Below, piece after piece: positions 12,331 to 25,072 of a stretch of DNA of 64,000 nucleotides. The translations under genes and the position numbers were made by a program. Positions within the stretch are counted from its first letter, which is position 1; each line of letters begins with the position of its first letter. The DNA comes from Taenia hydatigena (Eukaryota > Platyhelminthes > Cestoda > Cyclophyllidea > Taeniidae). The notes beneath the pieces were generated by a model. It was given only the letters and a program-made list of their open reading frames with translations, was not told the DNA's origin and did no database searches. The stretch is from contig JADWOT020000001.1 in the NCBI GenBank assembly GCA_036345935.2, positions 32,681,971 through 32,745,970 on the forward strand. The letters are read 5' to 3'.

Positions 12331-15300
12331 ACAACGAGCATATAAATAGTAAAAGCTTCCTTAAAAAAATTAGAACCGAAGTTCTACAAAAACAAAAAAA
12401 ATGCAGTACATAAGGCATAACAAAAAGACTAAAAAATTTTATGAAAATGAGCACGCATAATATAGCCACAGACACCTCGGAGAAGGAGGGTGAGACTTCT
12501 CTTTAAGGACCTACTGCAGTTTTAGTAGTCCCTGCTTATTTCTACCTAATAGCTGATTGCGACGTGACGTTGGAAAATGATGCACGCGTAAATCCGGTTT
12601 GTGGAACCAACTGAGTGGCGCGCGCGCCTGCCTCCACCTTGCAGCATCAACAGTCGCGGAGATAGCGGCGATGCAGAAGAAACAACGCTCATAGCCGCCT
12701 TCGCGCTACCTCGTTCATCATGCCACCATGCGCTTTAAGGGAAGGGTGGTCAAGTGTGGTGAGATGAACGTTAAAGTTTGTCTTACGCTCATTGTTTTTC
12801 ATTCGCTTGGATCGAGGACATCTAGAACAGATCGCCTGGACTGCAGACGTCCTTAAATTTCGTACAATTTTACTTTGTCGAGAGGTTGTTCGTGCCTTAA
12901 GACCCTTTATCCGGCACCATTTGCATCGCCGTCCCCTCAACTACCAGTTCTCTCATGTCGGTGCACTCACTCCTCGGTTTATGGATATAGTCTGCGGAGT
13001 CTGTGCGGCACCGCATTTGAGTCCCGGTAATCGGTGCCACAAAGACAACAAAATTCTCTTCATGTGGTTGAGTGAATAGCCCTTCCAGTTGGACGAAATG
13101 CTTAGTAGTGCTGAAGATTTTAGCGTTATCCAAAATCATTTACGTCTTTGATGTTAGGAGCAATCACATACTCCACTACCCAATACTTCTCTCACTTGAC
13201 GCATCAGTGATCAACCTATGACCCAACCTACGTCTTACCTTTAGCAGCGAGCGTGACCCGTTTGACGTATCAACCCGCATTTTGTGTCATCATTGCCAAC
13301 CTCAGCGTGAGGACATCACTACAGACATTTGTACTGGCAATCGGTTGATACTGCAGCTCCCTCGTTGACTAGCGGACCAGTTTTCGTCATTGTGGCTGCA
13401 GGTACTGCCATTATGTGCCACTTCTCACCCACTGATAATTTTCGCGAACCACAAATGCTTACTTTATTACCATTTACCCGATTCTGCTCAAGTGGATGGC
13501 AAAATTAGGACCTGATATGGCAAAAGGCTTGATTTGAATCGAAATATCTTGCCATAGTGCAAGGGAATTGGAGTGAGGGAAAGGCCCTCCACCACTTCTT
13601 TCGACTCTGAGTTATCATTTTTTCACCGAGCCATTTGCTAACGTTGACAAATCGGAATCCATTTCGGTGCATCAGCACAGTTGCACTACATGTACTTGAC
13701 AAAGCAATCCCCAATGCTAGACGAGAAGCTGTCTGCTCTAAATCTATTCGCACTGAGAAAAAAAAGCTCTAAAGTAAAGTTAAGGAGGAATGCTATTTTG
13801 TGGTCAGAGATCTTTGGATACAGGCATGGAGGCGTAAAACTAACAAGCAAATTCATCGAAATGTGTGACATACTCGACTTTCATTCCCTTAGAGAGGGTG
13901 GAGTAAAAGCCGTCAACGAGCAGACTTTATTTGTACTTACGCAGCCCAGTAGACCGATTATCATCACACGAAAGAATTCGGACAGTTCCATTTGTCTTTC
14001 AATGCCGACTTCACAGACAAAGGGCAAACGGGTCAGGATTTTAACTTTAGGCAAACACTTAAAAGAAAAAGTTGGTCATGCATTGGATCCGACCCAAACT
14101 ACTGTAGTTAAGCATGCGCCTTGTGTTTTTGACTAGGCAGTCAGCAATTGTGACAGGGGTCGTACATGGTGGTATCACATCCCAATAATGCCTCCAAAAA
14201 GAACTAGGTTTTCATAAGGGCGAATGATTGTAGGGCGAGTAAAACTGCCTTGATTTCCTTGTTACAAGTGGATTGAGAGCAAGAAGCAAGAGCTCTTCAT
14301 TGGTGAAACAACAAACAGAGCAGAGCGACGAGAGTTGCGCTGATTCGAAAAGTACTCTTCTCAATCAAAAGCAGATGACGACGGTTCCGTAGCATGAAGC
14401 GTGTTCGTTGAACACTTCGCGTCTAACACTGAGGTCCAATTACTTAAGTATATCTATCGCAGATGCGCCGATGTAATGAAGCGGCTGACGAACTGTCTCG
14501 TTTGCTAAGTGACGCGGAAGTCAATCTGGTCGTTAAAATCGGCGGAGAAGCGTGTGTTTCGGCGAATCTTCCACCCCGCGATAGCATCCGTCCTTCCCTG
14601 AGCGTGCATTATTCTCACCACTTGACCTCGCTCATGCCATCAGTGATGTAAAATGTCCTCTGCCTGCGTTCAACCCAGTGGTTTGGAAGGAGTAAAGTGA
14701 AACCAAAAGCCAATCATGAATGCTGGTTGGTCAGCTATTCATCAAGCTCGCTTCCTGGTCAACCCTCTCTCTGACCGCAGCATCTGCATGAAACAGTTTG
14801 AGAGGTGTGTCAATTGTTGTTCACAACAGCATGCTGCGGGAGGCTGGATATCGCTTAAAGGATCTCACAGACGAAACACAGGACTCTCGACAAATAAGAA
14901 CTGAGAACCGAGGCACAGTCTCTACACATCAGTGATACCATCGTGGGTATTGAGTTGCAGCAGCCTCTACGTGCTCTTCACTGACATGCAAGGAGACCTT
15001 TACCATAAAAGTCTCTAAGTATTTCTTTGTCACTTTAACCCATGGTGGCTCATTATTTTCCTCATTTTTATAAGGTGCCTACCAGAAGGCGGGATATTAT
15101 AGATTCTTGTTATCCCAGTGAACTGCAAGTCATTCGGCAACTGCTCACAGGTCAAGAGCAATCAGTGACCATCAGTACGCTCAACGGAAACCGCTCAGAA
15201 CATAGACTCACATGCATGCGCCTTCGCCGCCGTCTGGTCTTCCTACTAGCTCACACTCACTTAGCCGCACCTTGACTCTACCTTCAGGCCTCTGTCTGAT

Positions 15301-15589
15301 GAGTTCCTTCATTCTAGTTTGTCTATTGGCTTCTTCATCTCAAGTATCACATTGCCAAGACTGACCAGTGATCAAAAGCGGTCGCGCATGCAGAGTTCAA
15401 ATCGTTGTCATTGCTTTCGCCCAAGCTGTAGGATGACTGACTAGCCAAACAACCTACTTGACCAACTAACCACCTAACCGACCAATATACCTGGCTGGGC
15501 TTGCCCTATTACAGTGTGTACGTTCTCTGGAGTGCATCGATGCCACCCCACGAGACCTTGATGTCTTCATGACGAAGATGCTAGTAATG
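12331..15589. other. Mostly unassigned; partial repeats at 14300-14650
   Basis: No gene is supported. The longest frame (13681-14136, +, 151 codons, starting MHYMYLTKQSP) has no recognisable motif, signal or copy elsewhere in the window. The part around 14330-14640 is a direct partial copy of the segment at 19010-19200 and 59360-59540; all share the pattern of a GACGA(C/T) run, CGTG(T)TCGTTGAAC and a following frame such as LSDAEVNLV here and LVNDAVVNLT at 19150. The end near 15430-15500 is low-complexity CCAACTAACC-like sequence. Confidence 0.45.
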
Positions 15590-17210
15590 ATGATGGACTA
15601 TTGCAGTGCAGTCAACTTAGGCTTAGTAGGCCCAACTCCATCTTTAGCATCAGCACACATTGACAGGCATCATGTTTTAGTTGAAATGAATAAAGTTAGC
15701 TTGGTTATGTGCAAACCAGCCCTTTAATGATGTTTGCAATTGACGTGGACACCTCTTAATAAGAGATTGGTAGGAGCGCCATTTCAGCTTCTTACTCCTC
15801 CTTTCCCTCCTACCCTTCAAACACAAACAAGTTTCTTCTCACCACTGAAGTAATAGCTCACCTTCAAAGGGCCTGCCTGCTCTCAATCTGCTCGTTTTGA
15901 GAAAAAAGCCAAGTCAATCGCACACCTTTAAGGATTTGCTAAAGAACGAGAGTAAGCAAAGGAGCACAACTTGGCTATTTCAGTTGAGAGCAGTACACAC
16001 CTTAATATCCATGCAGGTTAGCATCTGCGTGGGATATGCTGAAACTCACTTAAGTGGTAGAGACTATCTCACTGCACGGATCTCAATGCCGAACGAGCTT
16101 AGGCTTCTGGTAACTAATGCATCCTGATAAGTGCCTTAGGGCAAGAAAATTAAAAAAAACTTCGTTCTTGGATTTTGGCTCATAGATGTTGATAAAGCTG
16201 ATCGGCGAGCGATTCCTCGACAATGTAAGGGTACAAAAACGGATTCCAAGGAGGAACCCGACACAAGCTACTTACAGTTCCCCTTTTGTTACAGCATCGA
16301 GTGGTTTTGCTTCGTCGGTTGTGTTAGGACTGTACTTAGGCAGATGGTGTCTCACAATTTGGTGAGGACGGTAGAAGTTGCACCAACGACTCCTTTCGAT
16401 GCCTTCGAGAGAATTAGGTGGAAAGTTGTAAGAGCAAGGCCTAACATAGTCGAATGTGTGCTGCGGTCGATGAAACGCAGATTATGGTAAACTAATTAAT
16501 TTTATTCTAGTATAAAGGGAATTACAGTAAGTGACCCAGCAGCTGAACACAACTAAACCTGTGAACGCAGGAAGGCACGCTCTCCCCATAACTTACTAAA
16601 TAGACATTACAGATCAGCAGTTTGATGAATTTGCATGGACATAGCAATGACGCGATAGTGTAGTAAAACCACGGGAAGTAGCTGACTACCACCCCCTTCA
16701 CACCCACTCATTGACCACATTCGCCAGTTTTTTAAGCCTTTCCATTTCTCCTGATGGTCTTACTTCACGACACCCCATGCCAATCAAAGCGGAACAGACC
16801 TCATCGTAGCACTTGAATTCGAGATGCTAACAGGTCGTGCGAGCTTAGTCTAGCGGAGAAATGTGCACGACCTTAGGAAGATAGGTTCCTTTGTACCTCA
16901 GGGCAAATAAGGAGCACGAGTATACCCTTATGCCCCGTGACGCACCCCCCATATCTCAATGGCATTGGCAACTGTTAAACTTCAGACGCCATGCAAAATC
17001 AGTAAAGCATTTTCCTTAGAAGATCTACTATGCTATTAAGAGTTTTTGTTTAATTTTGCCTAAATAGTTTATAATGTAACACTCATCATATAACTTAATC
17101 TGAAAATGGAAGGGTATACCCACAACTTTTTGGTTTTACGTGAAGTAAGTTGCATTACCGTTCTGCTAATGCACCCATGCAAAATTGGCGTAAGAACTTT
17201 TGACCAGAAG
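15590..17210. repeat. Inverted repeat P4, left copy
   Basis: Reverse complement of 35194-36745. Anchors are the CCGTTCTGCTAATGCA block near 17160 with its partner near 35235, the GTGGTAGAGACTA block near 16055 with 36270, and the end GACTATTGCAGTGCAGTC near 15597 with 36730. No coding signal is seen in either copy. Confidence 0.85.
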
Positions 17211-18699
17211 TGAATCCAGTTTCTAAGTGTGCTTCCATGGCGACTCAAATCATCTCTCAGTGGTTTATCATTTTCAAATGTCGTCCGCATGACCGAAGTT
17301 GATGACTCATGAGGTGGTGGTGAGTAGGCAAGATTTAGTGTGCTATTGACTGTCGCATCATTCACTAACGTTGACAATTCTGACAGACAGCGGTTGCTCA
17401 AGCGAATTCGGCAATTATTCAAGCCTCTGACTAAAATATATTGCCAAAGGCGAAGGAGATTAAGATCACTTTGGCGACGTGCTCGGATGCCGGCTCACAT
17501 CGCTGTCGAGATCGTCATGAGACTATGCCTGTAGCTGATCCAACTACCCAACACATCAAGTCAAATGCATTTGCTGGACTCCCAACAATCCACCGGCCAG
17601 CCGGTTAGCTACATAGTGCAATGAAGTAAAGGTAGAAGGTCAGCTTTTAATCAACAATCACTTTAGTTGTCGAATAACCAACAAACCAACTAAATGATCT
17701 AACCATGCATTATCCTTCCCACGGTGAGGTGTCAACAATTCTGCTACCGATGCAGTCAAAACTACCAAAATCAAAAATTTCAGACGCAGTTGGAAACGTT
17801 CGCTCCATCTCACCCACTGATCAGATGTCCAAGGGGAACATGAGCAAAATGATCCTTCATTTAGAGGTGGTCGCCACATGCCCATGGCAAGGTTGAAGAA
17901 GATAGCGCCCTTAATATTTGCATTTTCCTAAGCATTTTTTCTTCCCACCTCCTTCATACGAAAGCGAATTCTCGCACACACAACAGTTGACTTGCTGGCG
18001 TAGTAGATAGAGAGGGAATCAGGCGGCTCTGCGTTCAGAGATAAGGTCATGTGCTTCGAGTCACAGCAGCCCCTTGATCGCCTTCACTGACGGTTCATGA
18101 TTTGTGGGGACTGCATAACTTCGCTTGGACCTGAAAGACAATAGCATTCAAGCGATGATCAAATGCACCGACTCAAATGGGTTGAATGCTTGGCTGGGAG
18201 GAATGGAACATTTTGGAGAACACACATCACCTAAGTGCTCACTGCCCCACCGTAGCGGCCAAACGCTTGACGTTTCAACAGCACCGATTAGCCGCCTCAT
18301 TGTGTATGTGAATGAAGTGGGAATAGAAGGGAAGGAGGTTGAAGAGAGTAACGAGTCAAAATGCCATTTCTTCGTGTAGCCACTCTTGCCACCTCATGTC
18401 AACTACGCCACTGCACCTCGACCGTCTGCCTTGAATAAGTGAGCACATCAAACAAAACCTCTTTGTGTGCTTGTGAAGACTCTTGAGGTCAGAGCAGCAT
18501 CAGCCATTGAGATGTGGAGGGGAGCACAGTCGTTCACGCCGACTCGGATGCCGTTGGCATTTCTAGCTGCTGTGGTCACAGTCGCAAGCACCCGTGCCCA
18601 TCCACTGAGTTGAATGGTAGCATTAAGTGCTGCATCATTTGCAGATGGGGATGGATATCCAGTCGCTTCGTCACGTCGACATATTTGCTTTATGTAGTT
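17211..18699. other. Unassigned segment
   Basis: No gene is supported. A minus-strand frame near 17300-17420 contains LVNDATVNSTL, which resembles LVNDAVVNLT at 19150 on the plus strand, so a partial inverted copy of the P5 unit is likely here. CCAAC/ACCAAC low-complexity tracts occur near 17560-17700. Confidence 0.4.
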
Positions 18700-21240
18700 T
18701 TGACTTGGTAGTCCTCAGTTAGACAGGAAGCGTTCGGCGAAAGCCATTCTTGCTGCAGAGTCGCCGTCATTTGCCTTCCAGAGGGAAAAGTACTCTCGAA
18801 ACCAGCGTAACGCTCATCGCTCTTCCTCTCTCACAATTGTACCAAAGAAGAGTTAAAACTGAGTCTGCGACACGTTTTGATGGATTTGTTGGTTCATGTG
18901 GTTGCATTCGGTATCCCTCTCTCCCGCACTTTCCTATTCAGCTTTCATTCCCTCAGAACGGGTAGAGTGAGGGCATCCAGGGGGCACACTTCACCTATGA
19001 AATGATGCTGGTTCAGCGAGTACTTTACTTCTCAAAATGCAGATGATGACAGTTCCGAAGCCAGATGTGTGTTCTTCGAACACTCCTCGCTGAACATTGA
19101 GGACTACATAATCAAACACGCACATTACAAGCAAAGTCGCTGTAGAATTGTTAGCGTTAGTGAATGATGCGGTGGTCAATCTGACCGCTCTAATAAGCGA
19201 AATGGTGCGTGTGCCTGCATCTTTGCCTCCTCACAGCAGCGCTAATCACAGAGACAGCGGCGGTGCAGCAACAGCACCAATGTTTCTCCGAACGTGCCCA
19301 ACCCTCATCACACCCGCCTCCGTTACTAATGTCTGCAGTGACAGAGATTACATTTACCTGCGTTCAATCTGCTGGTTTTATGTGAAGACGCTTAGTCTGT
19401 TAAGTACCTTTGCGAATATGGCGATGCATCGCTGCTGACATTACAGCAGCATCAGGCTTCCTGCAAGCCAACTCTCAGTCAATGTAGACCGAGACCCCTC
19501 ACAAGTGGCGTCTGCAATCGTGGTGGGCCTCTTTTTGCACCCATTCGTAACCCAATCACTAAACAAGTGATGTTTGCACAACGCGTATATTTTGGTTAAT
19601 AAGGTCCCTCGATTCTCATCTCTAAGTTTTCTAGACTCAAAAATTTCCTCTGCAATGTGGGAGAGATCCAGCATTCATCTATTGTTGAAGTGGATTGCAG
19701 CCCTGAGAAATCTCAGCCTATGCCCGAATTTCCCCTTTAAACCATCAAGTGAATGTTAATGTCTTATGCCGGTACTTTCACATCGTGCATGAGTGATATC
19801 GCCACTTTTGTAATCGTCGTGGCTCTAGAAATCCCCCAGAGCCAGGAGGGACAGAAAAAACAAATTAGCCGGATTCATTTTGCCTCATTGCTTATCAGCA
19901 AAGAACTTTCAAGCTCTCTTTTGTTAAAGCTCGTCTGTGATGTCCGTTTTAACAAATAACAACAACTGCAGTACTTGAAGTAGGATTATCCAAACAGTGC
20001 ACTGGAGACATGGTAAACTCACCTCTCTAGATGGCTTTTGTTGTGGTCGTGGCAGGATCGATTGACAAAGCGTGCAACCAATTTGATGCTTATCCCTCCT
20101 TTTTGACCTTCACTTTTCTTGGAGCGAGTAGAGTGGTAACAGATCGTCCACAAACCCCCATATCACCCAGTCGCTCGTATCCGCCTCGCTCGCAGAACTG
20201 ATCGCTGTCACGCACGCACTTCTCGTTGGTGACAGACGAGGTAGCCACATCGCCGCAAGGTTCATGATTCGGTGACCCGGTGATGATGCTATCGGAGGGC
20301 CAAGCAGTCTGCGCAGCCTTCCTTTGCATGTGCATGGACTTCGCTTTTGTTTACTGCCGCCGCAATGCAGTCGCCTGGTTGCATGATGACAATATAGGCG
20401 CAACCGTCGATACAAATGAACTTCGATGCTGTTTTTCTTCCTTTTTTCGCTTGGTTGCTCGTGCTCAATCATCTTCTCACCTCATTCTGCTATTTCTTCC
20501 ACTCTATCCGCCTTACCTCCTATCCCCAATCACTCCTGCATAGTGGTATGATTCAAATAAAGTTTTGGCTACATCAAGTGCTAATTTTCAATGTTCATTT
20601 TGGGATAAGCAATAGCGCTTTGAGTGCGTGGGTAAGCAGGTGTGAGGGGTGCGATTTTCGCCTGCAGGAGGTGATTCGGACTAATCGAGTAAGAAGGGGT
20701 AGGAAACAGTAAGTGGGTCTAAACATAGCCCTTTTGAGTACTTTCTAGCATCAACCGCATCAGCATCCTTGGATCTGCTGGTTGTGATTAGTGTGTAGTC
20801 GCAGAGGGAATCACCACGACACGAGCAATCCACGATCCCTCTTTCATTGCAGACTCGAGTGGTTTTGGTTTACGCCTGCAATGTCTTCAATGCGATGCAT
20901 CCGACTCAGCTAAATAGCGAACACTACAGCGTGGGTGGAAGCTGTTACACCGATACCTCTCACGCCGAGGCCACATCCGCCTAGCTTGCATTCGACCCAA
21001 TGCGTCTAGGTTTTTGCGATTGATGCACTGTCATTTTGATGACAGTGACACGTAAGATCCACTAGGGTAACCAATATGCACAACAGTTGCCCCCTCTCAA
21101 GTTCACTTCACTTCTCATCATCGAACCATCGTATACCCCTTTTGCTAGCCAAATGTTCTCGCATTCGATGACTTCAGACCTTGCACAGGGTCGTCAGAAT
21201 GACGTCCGTGACAAGCCAAACAAAGGTGGCTGCACAGCTG
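18700..21240. repeat. Direct repeat P5, left copy
   Basis: Same orientation as 59000-60870. Anchors are CACCAAAGAAG...GAGTCTGCGACAC near 18840 with 59190, the TTTTGTAATC(G/T)TCG block near 19807 with 59850, CATAGTGGT.TGATTCAAAT near 20540 with 60480, and the CCCTCTCAAGTTCACTTCAC-type block near 21090 with 60730. It contains a family 1-like membrane exon near 20229-20371 whose partner is at 60183-60368. Confidence 0.8.
20229..20371 (+). pseudogene. Family 1-like membrane exon, diverged, with stop
   Basis: The plus-strand frame reads VTDEVATSPQGS, then a TGA stop, then FGDPVMMLSEGQAVCAAF and CMDFAFVYCRRNAV. This aligns with the exons at 58.6 kb (FANLVMTLSEDEVVY, FALVNCCRNAV), 60.2 kb and 25.6 kb (FRD.LAMLSEEGVLY, FALLN). 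The shared pattern is an aromatic residue followed by L/MLSE..V, then a hydrophobic helix ending FA(L/F)(V/L)N or similar. The in-frame stop and lack of neighbouring exons indicate a relic. Confidence 0.55.
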
Positions 21241-21389
21241 GCATGCCGACGAAGGTAAAGAAAATAATTACGCCAGGGTGAATTGAATCACCAGCAGTTT
21301 CTCAATCCAGTCTAAAATTTCTGAAAGATTCTAACGCGTCGATTTCTCTTTCCTGTTTAGGTAGGCGTTGAGGTAGTGTCTGCGCGAAA

Positions 21390-21520
21390 CCACCCCGATT
21401 ATGTCAATCCGAGCAGTCAACCCCTTAGCGATCCGACTACCCACAGTCATTCCGGCTCTAGACTTATCGGATGTTGACGAGGAGAACGGCATTCACCTAT
21501 CGCTGGAAGCCTAGCGGGCA
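21390..21520 (+). pseudogene. Fragment encoding IRLPTVIPALDLSDVD
   Basis: The plus-strand frame MSIRAVNPLAIRLPTVIPAL followed by DLSDVDEENGIHLSLEA matches the minus strand at 58475-58560, where AVNLSVIRLPTLIL continues into ALDLSGVDKE and IYLSMEA. At 58.5 kb this segment is joined directly to a family 1-like membrane exon. Here a stop follows LSLEA, and the membrane part is not in frame upstream. A pyrimidine-rich stretch ending in TTTAG lies near 21360. Conservation of the peptide, with silent or conservative changes, suggests a formerly coding segment. Confidence 0.45.
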
Positions 21521-23567
21521 ATGCAGCACTAATAACTCCACCCCAAAAGCATTTAATTTTCACGAGAAAAGACTTGCCTTACAGTAAGGATCAAGTGAGT
21601 CGAACAGACGCCTTGGGATTAGAAGACGAGACAATGGCTCACATTGGGTTCATCTCTCTGCCAAGCATTCAATGGTCTAAAATACGCCACAGTTGCGTTG
21701 GACATAGACGTCAATATGAGGATCTACATGACCTGCAACTTCGTCATCGTAAGCAGTGAAGTAACTACGTCTCGAGATTTCAATTAACAGTGGTGGTGTC
21801 TACGCACTGCATTTCAGGCTTAGATAGGGTAACAGAGAGATGGTTGAGATAGTTATAGTGCCTTTGGAGTGACTTTGGATGGCACAAACGTTAATTGCTA
21901 CGTCAAGTGAGTTTCACTTGCTGCCAGAAACATGGCAAAGGTTTGGTTTCCGGATGATCGTCGACATACCGAGATGGAGAAGTAGTGACAAGAGGACAAT
22001 ATAATTGGCTGTGACATTCAAGGCATTCAGGGAAGTGGATGATGGCAGCAATAAACATGACGCTCTTCAGACTTCCCTCCACTGCTGACCATTACCACAG
22101 TAAATTCCTCCAACCATCAACCTACATAACGGCCACATCACGGACTCACAAACAAATTGCACTAATCAGTTACCGATCTGTATAAAAGGCAAATTTGGTG
22201 GGCTGAGAGACATTCACACACAAGGCATAGCTACTAACTAAGTAATGAGTAGCATGTCGCAGTGCCAGTGTATCGTTTAATGGGCCAGTAAGCTGCCTAT
22301 TCCGCATCTTAGTTCAGTCCAGCATTAACCAAGCCACCTTTTAGCATCTGCCAATCAGAGAGCGACGTCAGCTGTCCTTCGGAGAGAACTATTGGAATGC
22401 CTGTGCTTGCCCAGTTAGCGTCCACTCCTCCTCAGCTGCTTCCTATCAGCAGATTAAGCACAGAATGCCAAGGCGCACTGATGCTTTGCAGCAATAGCAT
22501 TCTGCAACTGCAGTTACTACTTGCGTGCCCATCAATTTTACCTTCGATTCACTCTTTGCTCGAGACTAAACCCGTCTAAGCGTAAGCAGTCCTAGAAGAA
22601 CCCCAGCTGTTTCACAGTTGATTCAATTATACTTTACACGACAATGAAACCCTCATCGTACAGCCAAACGCAAGATTAAAACTATCCATCAGTCAACTGG
22701 TGCCTTGGCTTGGCTTGTGGTTAGTAAGACACCAAACACGCCCACGATATTTGTTCTTACCTGCTCGTCTCGGATGGCCTGGATGCATCACGAGAAGCTA
22801 CGTGCAAATCACCTGACGTCTTGCGATGCCTCGAACCTGTCAACTTGGAAAAATGATGCACCATTGTAGGAGCAGTATCCCATTATTAGAGTCAAATGAC
22901 GCTAAGTAGGGGGAGGTAAACGTTGATCCTAGTGCAGTCCTTTACGGACTTGTTGGCACACGGCTACTGGCATTGCAGTCACAAATTGTGCACAGAGGAA
23001 CGGATCGCTCCGCCTGGAGGCTACTTTTCCACCAATGTTAATCAAGACCACAAGCATGTGACCTCCACATGATGATTGCTTAGTCGCCAGAGGAGCAGTG
23101 CTTGCACAACCTGCTTACTTGGAAGTATGCCAAAGGTGAGGAAGGGGCTGGAGTGTCATCAACACAAATCAGTGACGCTAAGGACACATACGCAAAAGAG
23201 CCCTTTGAAGATGTTTGCAGCTAGCTTGGACTGCCGGTTGGGTAGAGGTAAGTGAAACTGCCGACTGCTTCTCATCAATCGTTGGGGTGGTAGCTCGCCT
23301 TTGGATGGCTTGAGTGTTTATTAAGCGGCTTTAAGGAAATTAACCAACCTTGTTCCATTCCCTAAAGACCTGGATTTTCGGAAGCGATTCATCGCTGCAA
23401 CTGCACTCTCTCGCCACCTTTTGGAGACCTCAAAGGACGGCTATCATTAGTGCGCATCGACATTTGTAGAACAGGGCAGACCCCATCAGACCGATAAATC
23501 TAGATCTTTCACTGTCAATAACAGCGGTGTGCTTCATTCTTTGCAATAACCAGGTACAATGGCAACA

Positions 23568-23792
23568 TTATGCTAACGCGTTCGGAAAGGTGTGCAATGA
23601 AATCAGCGCTTGTTCTCCTCTTCTTGACCCTCCCTTTTTTCTTTGAACGATTGGTGGAAGAGCGAGTAATGAACAAGAATCATCGGCGACATGACAAATG
23701 AGGTAGAGTGATGTGGTTTGAGCTCGTTTGACTGAAAACACTCCTCGCTCGAAGGTGAATGATGATACTTGTGCATAAGGGCGTGCATCCAT
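23568..23792 (-). pseudogene. Degenerate partner of the exon at 56062
   Basis: The minus-strand frame shares FTFERGVFSVKRAQT with the plus strand at 56062-56433 (FTFERGVFSVKRVQT), then LICHVADD against LICHVADE. It ends after about 75 codons, before the two hydrophobic stretches that the 56-kb copy retains. On the opposite strand a 64-codon frame, 23759-23953, is likewise conserved against 55901-56092. Which strand was coding is therefore not certain. Confidence 0.35.
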
Positions 23793-23944
23793 CGAATGCT
23801 TATGGCCAAAGAGAAGGGTTCAGTCTACCGCATCTACTTCAGTTATGTCGATATATCGAAACTGGCAGCGATCTATCAACATTAGCAAGTGCCGATGTGA
23901 TGACAGCACAACCAGCAACGACACTACTCCTGGTCTTTCGGACG

Positions 23945-24110
23945 ACGATCTAGAGTAGCATTTGATTTTGTACCGATACTCTACGCCCGAGAATCCTCAA
24001 TCACCAACGCGGTCAATAGCAACATCAGCATCTAGCTCGTACCCGTGACCGATGCAGGCAGAGGTGCCAAAGACGCCCGATTAAGCCTCTACAATTCCGC
24101 CCACCATCGA
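23945..24110 (+). pseudogene. Partner of ITNAVN segment, with stop
   Basis: The plus-strand frame RRRSRVAFDFVPILYARESS is followed by ITNAVNSNISI, a TAG stop, and LVPVTDAGRGAKDARLSLYN. The inverted copy on the minus strand at 55624-55923 reads FRRRYRDAFDFLPILH, then ITNAVNINTSIWLV and NAARGAKKARLSVYN without a stop. The tryptophan codon there (TGG) is TAG here. The family is not recognised. Confidence 0.45.
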
Positions 24111-24499
24111 CATGGTTGGGTCTGGCTCTACCAATTCCTAATAAATTCTTTAATAGCGCAGAAAGTGGACGCCGTTTGAACTACAATTGACGAAGCCTTT
24201 TTCGATGTTGATCTGAGTGGGGTACCTTGCGTTGAATGTTACACAGACGATGATTTATAATTGCACATTCTCTATTCTTCTATCCTTCCTTAGGTTAACA
24301 TCCTTCTCATCTTAACGGAGGACTCACGCTTAAATGAAACAACCTGTTGCAGTAGTGTGAAGACAAACCATTTGGACAATCGAAGCTACACATTGACACG
24401 ATGGATTTGGGGACAGACTAGTATTGTGAGGTTGTGAAGTAACTTCCACACCTTAGCATCTTTAATTCCTAAGCAATTTTTAAGCACCGCACGTGCACA

Positions 24500-25072
24500 A
24501 ACAAATTTTAAAATCGGACACTCTTGCGAATCGTTGCGTTCGAGAGATAGTGCGTCCTGGTCATTGCTAAGCTATGGTTCAGCCACTCCTTTGTGTTTAT
24601 GCTCATTCGATGGCTGGCCAATCACTCTATTTCAACTTGTCTTTGCACAATTTTGACGGCTTTATGCAAGGTATGAAGCATTAGAATATCATGGCAGCCG
24701 ATGTTAGAAGGAGAGGCAATGCGAGATGTGAGGCGGGAAGAGCACTTCAGACATGTGTATGCCCATTAACTTTCCATATTACGGAATGTCTGTCACATAG
24801 TCGGTAAGCTGGGTCGCTGACAACCCTGTTCACTCATTTCTCACCAGAATTGACATAGTTGACCAATATTTCAATGTGGTGGCGCCTCTCACACCCACCC
24901 ATCCACCCAGTCCACCGATGCTCATCTCATTACCACCCACCCAATCCTGCCCACATAGAAGGCGAAAAGAAGGTATTGCCATGACAAAACTCTGTTAGCA
25001 CGACACAATCATGCTATGGGGTGTGGGGAAGAGGGATAGGGAGAAAAGGAAAAGAAACGGGGCGAATGATCC
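24500..25072. repeat. Left flank of unit A, inverted copy in unit C
   Basis: Matches 52410-53190 in reverse complement. It includes the pre-insertion site GGAGA (24710-24714) that corresponds to the solo LTR at 52767-52962. I see no coding signal; stretches rich in CACCCACC occur near 24890-24950. Confidence 0.8.

Larger units (their letters stand above)
21400..24450. repeat. Inverted repeat P6, left copy
   Basis: Reverse complement of 55010-58580. Anchors are 21430-21475 with 58530-58575, 21760-21800 with 58230-58265, 22380-22560 with 57250-57430, 23580-23950 with 55920-56270, and 24250-24420 with 55020-55230. Fragments of the same sequence occur again at 37100-37640, in rearranged order. 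Confidence 0.8.

Noticed and set aside
13681..14136. 151-codon open frame
   Set aside because: No recognisable motif, no splice signals and no conserved partner in a window where most coding-like segments are duplicated. Length is within chance for this amount of sequence.
15430..15500. CCAACTAACC-like repeats as telomeric or satellite sequence
   Set aside because: Period and unit are irregular and the tract is short; called low complexity only.
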